Origin: Rhopalosiphum padi | Taxonomy: Eukaryota > Arthropoda > Insecta > Hemiptera > Aphididae | Length of the DNA: 64,000 bases | Reading direction: 5' to 3' | Assembly: GCF_020882245.1 (NCBI RefSeq) | Contig: NC_083598.1 | Location: forward strand, 47,343,858-47,407,857 | Part shown: one piece after another, positions 63,504 through 64,000 of the stretch | Layout: every line of letters starts with the position of its first letter | Numbering within the stretch: position 1 is the first letter of the stretch | Translations under genes and position numbers: made by a program | Notes under the pieces: generated by a model | What the model saw: only the letters and a program-made list of their open reading frames with translations | What the model was told of the DNA's origin: nothing | Database searches by the model: none

Positions 63504-64000
63504 CTGGAACAATAATGTTTTTTCATAAATTATAATTTATACAAAAATATATATGTTATACATTTAAAATCAGTGCCAATATAACATAATAATGTTAACA
63601 TTAGAAATATAAATCAAATTACAACATTTTACCTAAGCATAACTATTCATTTTCATTTTTAGAGGAAAAATGCAGAATTTTACAGTTTAATAAAAATATT
63701 TTAATTAAACATTTTATAATCAAAAGAAATTTAGGTATTCTACAAAATACTAAAATATATACTGAAAGGAATTAGACAAGTCTATGATAAAACTATTGTT
63801 ATTTTTTCTTTTTTGTATTAGTCTTATTATTTTTTTATGGCTAATATTTAATATTTTTAAATTAAATAAAAATTTTGAAGAAAAAAAAATAGTAACTTAC
63901 TTAAACCTTAACACTGTTTTAATTGTAAAAATGGATTATATATCTATTAAATATTAAACAGCTTTGTATATATAATTTTTTTTTTTTTAAATAAGTAAAA
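63504..64000 (-). other. upstream intron(s) of the DDX20-like gene, no exon resolved
   Basis: The gene must continue to the right because the first visible exon begins mid-codon after TTGTTCCAG. A donor-like GTAAGT lies at 63897-63892 on the minus strand. The frame preceding it that would join correctly contains a stop (TAA) about 40 bases upstream, so I could not define a convincing exon. Confidence 0.4.

Noticed and set aside
63898..63960. Possible upstream exon of the DDX20-like gene ending at the GTAAGT donor
   Set aside because: The joining frame has a TAA a short way upstream, leaving only a 13-nt microexon after the nearest AG; not convincing.

Overview
The window looks like nuclear DNA from an aphid-like hemipteran insect. 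It is very AT-rich, rich in TA microsatellites and small DNA transposons. It carries intron-containing genes with ordinary GT-AG junctions, and no prokaryotic organisation is visible. The aphid assignment is an inference from base composition, repeat style and protein resemblance; no search was run.

Five protein-coding genes are supported, each with an exon structure whose reading phase was checked across every junction. (1) 8968-14443 (+): a sugar transporter of the Tret1/GLUT type, one short upstream exon and one long GC-rich exon. (2) 17027-20653 (-): TGS1, the snRNA cap trimethylguanosine synthase, eight exons, 507 aa. (3) 21331-25275 (+): the MCM9 helicase, twelve exons, 859 aa, head-to-head with TGS1 across 677 bp. 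(4) 35123-60614 (+): a chondroitin sulfate synthase (CHSY1/3 type), six exons, 925 aa, with a 17.7 kb first intron. (5) 61171-63503 (-): the 3' four exons of a DEAD-box helicase of the DDX20/Gemin3 type, cut by the right edge and convergent with CHSY.

The rest is intergenic or intronic and holds many repeats. There are five short hAT-type elements with terminal inverted repeats and 8-bp target duplications (1767, 8587, 11119, 16632, 31317), a degraded relative of one of them (25715), a pogo/Tigger-type MITE (38112), a Tc1/mariner-type remnant with a broken transposase tail and TA duplication (12349-12910), and a decayed non-LTR reverse transcriptase fragment on the minus strand (about 5385-6330). 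There is also a 36-bp near-perfect inverted repeat (7610-7738), a three-copy dispersed repeat (30271, 37855, 45925), and a GC-rich internally duplicated block in the last CHSY intron (57.6-58.8 kb).

Two compositional classes of gene alternate here. TGS1, MCM9 and DDX20 have AT-rich, visibly CpG-poor exons. The transporter and CHSY exons 1 and 6 are strongly GC- and CpG-rich. TGS1 and DDX20/Gemin3 both act in spliceosomal snRNP maturation, MCM9 in homologous-recombination repair, and CHSY in Golgi glycosaminoglycan synthesis. No new multi-gene system was found. The most useful new points are the revised transporter model, the TE annotations with target duplications, the inverted repeat, a possible internal CHSY promoter, and the cysteine-punctuated acidic repeat in the Gemin3-like protein.
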